Positions 61,763-64,000 of a DNA stretch of 64,000 bases are shown piece by piece (position 1 is the stretch's first letter; the number at the start of each line of letters is the position of its first letter). Position numbers and translations under genes: made by a program. The notes below the pieces were generated by a model. The model did no database searches. It saw only the letters and a program-made list of their open reading frames with translations, and was not told the DNA's origin. The stretch spans positions 1 through 64,000 of the forward strand of contig NZ_ARYM01000017.1 of assembly GCF_000685315.1 (NCBI RefSeq), in the 5' to 3' direction. The stretch comes from Hyphomonas polymorpha PS728 (lineage in GTDB: Bacteria > Pseudomonadota > Alphaproteobacteria > Caulobacterales > Hyphomonadaceae).

Positions 61763-62629
61763 TTGAACGCGATACTAGGCCTGGTGGTCACCATGGTGAT
61801 GGTCTTCGGCGGCTATATGCTGGCCGGGGGCAAATTGGGAATTATCCTGCATTCCCTTCCATTTGAGATGATGATGATTGGGGGCGCGGCAACCGGCGCC
61901 TTCCTTGCGTCCAACGATTTCAACACAGTCAAGCATACCGGCGGCGACGTTGCTGCGGCTTTCGCTGGCCCGAAATGGAAGAAGAACGACTATCAAGATC
62001 TGCTCCTGCTGATGCATGAGCTGCTGCACATCCTGAAGCAGAACCCCGTCGATATCGAACCGCATATCGAAGCGCCGAATGAGTCGGCGATCTTCACAAA
62101 ATACCCGCGCATCCTGAAGGATCATGAAGCCATCGAGATGATCTGCGACACGATCCGCTCGATGATCATGAACTTTGACAATGTGCATCAGGTCGAAGAG
62201 CTGCTCGACAAGCACCTGGAAAGTCTTCTGGAAGAGAAGCTGCACGGCTCTCACGCGCTCCAGCAGATGGCAGACGCGCTTCCGGCACTCGGCATCGTTG
62301 CGGCCGTTCTGGGTGTTATCAAAACGATGGCGTCGATCGACAAGCCGCCGGAAGTTCTCGGTGGCATGATCGGCGGCGCCCTTGTCGGTACCTTCCTCGG
62401 CGTGTTCCTCGCTTATGGTGTGGTCGGACCGTTTGCGGCACGCGTGAAGACGATCCGCAGCGAAGAACATCTCTTCTATTCAATGATTGGTCAGGTGCTG
62501 GTGTCGAACCTGCACAAGAACCCCGTCAACATCTGCGTAGAGGTAGCGCGCCGTCAGGCGCCGGCCCGTGTGCGCCCATCCTTCGATGAAATCGAGCAGG
62601 CTGTGAGGGGGCTCAAGCAGGCGGCATGA
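61763..62629 (+). CDS. motA: Flagellar stator protein MotA, TTG start
   Basis: 288 residues if translation starts at TTG 61763, which follows ACGGAG at good spacing; any earlier ATG would begin inside fliM and give a non-MotA leader. Four membrane segments: NAILGLVVTMVMVFGGYMLA at the start, SLPFEMMMIGGAATGAFLAS, ALPALGIVAAVLGVIKTMAS and MIGGALVGTFLGVFLAYGVV. The cytoplasmic loop with KYPRILKDHEAIEMI contacts FliG. Its TGA overlaps the next gene's ATG. Confidence 0.95.
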   Translation: MNAILGLVVTMVMVFGGYMLAGGKLGIILHSLPFEMMMIGGAATGAFLASNDFNTVKHTGGDVAAAFAGPKWKKNDYQDLLLLMHELLHILKQNPVDIEPHIEAPNESAIFTKYPRILKDHEAIEMICDTIRSMIMNFDNVHQVEELLDKHLESLLEEKLHGSHALQQMADALPALGIVAAVLGVIKTMASIDKPPEVLGGMIGGALVGTFLGVFLAYGVVGPFAARVKTIRSEEHLFYSMIGQVLVSNLHKNPVNICVEVARRQAPARVRPSFDEIEQAVRGLKQAA

Positions 62630-64000
62630 GGCGATACGTCTGGCTTCTTCTTTGCGGCGCTCTGCTGGCTCCGCCCGTCCTTGCTGCCAAACCGGCGGAA
62701 AAGACGGCGGAGCCAGACGCGCGAAAGCAGGAGCTCTCGACCGAGCTCAACCAGTTCGTCCGGGATGCAATCGATGAGGGCCTGCTGGCGCCTGCCGGAT
62801 CGGGCGCGGCCCGCGGCGCGGCGAGTGCCGAGGCGTCGCCGGCGGGGGAGGGGAGCGTTGATATCCCCAAGGCTGGCGGCGCAGTGATCTGCGGCGAAAC
62901 CTATCCGCTGGATTTCTCCGAGTTCGAAGCGGCCGCCAGTTATGCCGACATCCTGAATTATCGCAGCCAGCTTCAGGTGAGCGGTGAGGCGTCTACGGAT
63001 GACCCGCGTCTCGCCAGAGCGTATATCGCGCTGGATATGGGCTCTGAGGCGGTAATGAACCTGCGCAACCCGGACAGCCCGGATGAAGTTGCCCTGCGCG
63101 AAGTGGCCTTGCTTCTGGATGGCCGAACCCGGCCTAATGTTTCTTATTTTCAAGGATTTGCGCGCTGTCATGAGCGCGGCGAGTTCTGGCTCGGGGTTGC
63201 GCTGCTGGTTGATGGGCAATCGGCAGGCACGGCCTATGTCGACAAATGGTTCAGTGAATACCGGCATCTGCCATTGCAGTTGCGCACGAGCGTAACGGCG
63301 CTGGCTGTCCCCGCGCTCGACCGGACCGATGGGCGGTTCCTGTCGCAGAAAATGCTGGCTTCGTTTTCGAGCAATGATCTGCGGGATTCCACGCAGCTTC
63401 AGTTCGCTAGCGCCATCCTCGCGCTGGGGCAGGGCAGCAGCGAGGCGGAAATCCTTATCCGGACATTCCTTCTGCAGGGCCGGTTCCAGGAAGAAGCGCT
63501 TCTGACGCTGATCCGTCATCGCCGCGTTATCGATCCGCCGCTCAAGGCGCTTCTCCTCGACAGCATGCTGCTCAAGATCGAGCAGTCCAAGCATGAGGAA
63601 GATATCCGTGCCAGCATGAAGTTCGTACTCGATGAACTCAGTGCAGGGTCGCGGTACATGACGATGATGGAGATGGCGGCGCGCGAGAACATGCAGAGCG
63701 ACGTTGTGCAGGGCGAGATCCGCGATCATTTCGTGAGCGCCCTTCAGCGCGACCTGACAAGCGCCGACCCGCTTCAGAACCTTGCCGCGATCGAAGCGCT
63801 ATCGGTGGAAACGGGACTTCTGGACGATCACGATCAACGCACGGCTCTTTATGAAGAGGCGACCCTGAAAGCGGTGCGCCTGGGCTTTGCCTCCCTGGCA
63901 GACGAGCTTTCCCGCAAGACACAGCCGGGAGAAGCGGTGGCCGAGCAACGCGCGACGCTGGCTTACCGGCTGAAGGATTATCCCGCTGTCTTCCAGCTAG
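62626..64000 (+). CDS. Exported protein downstream of motA (MotC-like candidate), 3' truncated by window
   Basis: At least 458 codons, open to the window end. Signal peptide (YVWLLLCGALLAPPVLAA) predicts periplasmic location. After an Ala/Gly linker the chain is helical and repetitive in TPR/Sel1-like style (ARAYIALDMGSEAVMNL; EVALLLDGRTRP). In rhizobia MotC, a periplasmic protein that stabilises MotB, is coded in the same position; that is a positional suggestion and I do not recognise the sequence. Coupled to motA by the ATGA overlap. Confidence 0.7.
   Translation, partial: MRRYVWLLLCGALLAPPVLAAKPAEKTAEPDARKQELSTELNQFVRDAIDEGLLAPAGSGAARGAASAEASPAGEGSVDIPKAGGAVICGETYPLDFSEFEAAASYADILNYRSQLQVSGEASTDDPRLARAYIALDMGSEAVMNLRNPDSPDEVALREVALLLDGRTRPNVSYFQGFARCHERGEFWLGVALLVDGQSAGTAYVDKWFSEYRHLPLQLRTSVTALAVPALDRTDGRFLSQKMLASFSSNDLRDSTQLQFASAILALGQGSSEAEILIRTFLLQGRFQEEALLTLIRHRRVIDPPLKALLLDSMLLKIEQSKHEEDIRASMKFVLDELSAGSRYMTMMEMAARENMQSDVVQGEIRDHFVSALQRDLTSADPLQNLAAIEALSVETGLLDDHDQRTALYEEATLKAVRLGFASLADELSRKTQPGEAVAEQRATLAYRLKDYPAVFQL

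Overview
The window looks like chromosome of an alphaproteobacterium, most likely Hyphomonadaceae (a Hyphomonas-like marine bacterium). Evidence: GC-rich coding, a CpdR-type response regulator, TonB receptors, the flagellar arrangement fliL/DUF6468-like/motE divergent from fliF-fliH-fliN-fliP-fliG, and an alpha-type FliM next to motA. The genus is inferred from gene content only.

Region 1, about 1-36.37 kb, is accessory DNA. It opens with the 3' end of a conjugative coupling protein that overlaps a short MobF relaxase. It holds a DUF736 gene and an ardA antirestriction gene in the middle and ends in a decayed tyrosine integrase 3' of a tRNA-Arg(CCG) gene. I read it as the right part of an integrative conjugative element or its remnant. 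Its cargo is catabolic. Module A (1.6-10.2 kb) has an SDR and a GFA protein on the minus strand, then TonB receptor, P450, AraC regulator, Zn alcohol dehydrogenase and aldehyde dehydrogenase on the plus strand. Module B (18.2-34.4 kb) has folE, class III CoA-transferase, aldehyde dehydrogenase and SDR on the minus strand; two overlapping AsnC/Lrp regulators; two paralogous pairs of a DUF7064/7065-like protein and an APH-fold kinase; a second TonB receptor; an amidohydrolase; and a second P450. Together they suggest outer-membrane uptake, hydroxylation, oxidation to acid and CoA activation of a hydrophobic compound whose identity the sequence does not give. Between the modules lie a LuxR regulator divergent from a large exported Sel1-repeat protein, and a fused nucleotidyltransferase-HEPN protein.

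Region 2, 36.37-48.5 kb, looks like core genome: tRNA-Arg, a TraB/GumN lipoprotein, an inositol-monophosphatase-family phosphatase, an XRE regulator, a probable alpha-r8/MmgR-type small RNA, N-formylglutamate amidohydrolase, CpdR, tRNA-Val(GAC), an ECF41 sigma factor divergent from its carboxymuconolactone-decarboxylase target with a textbook ECF41 promoter, a three-gene TelA-like/DUF6384-like/Gly-tailed operon, and an acyl-CoA dehydrogenase plus MpaB-like oxygenase pair.

Region 3, 48.6-64 kb, is flagellar: fliL, a DUF6468-like gene and motE (minus); fliF-fliH-fliN-fliP-fliG (plus, tightly overlapping, strong terminator); flgE-flgK-flgL-flgI (minus); motB (minus) divergent from fliM-motA (motA starts at TTG) and an exported protein cut off by the window end.
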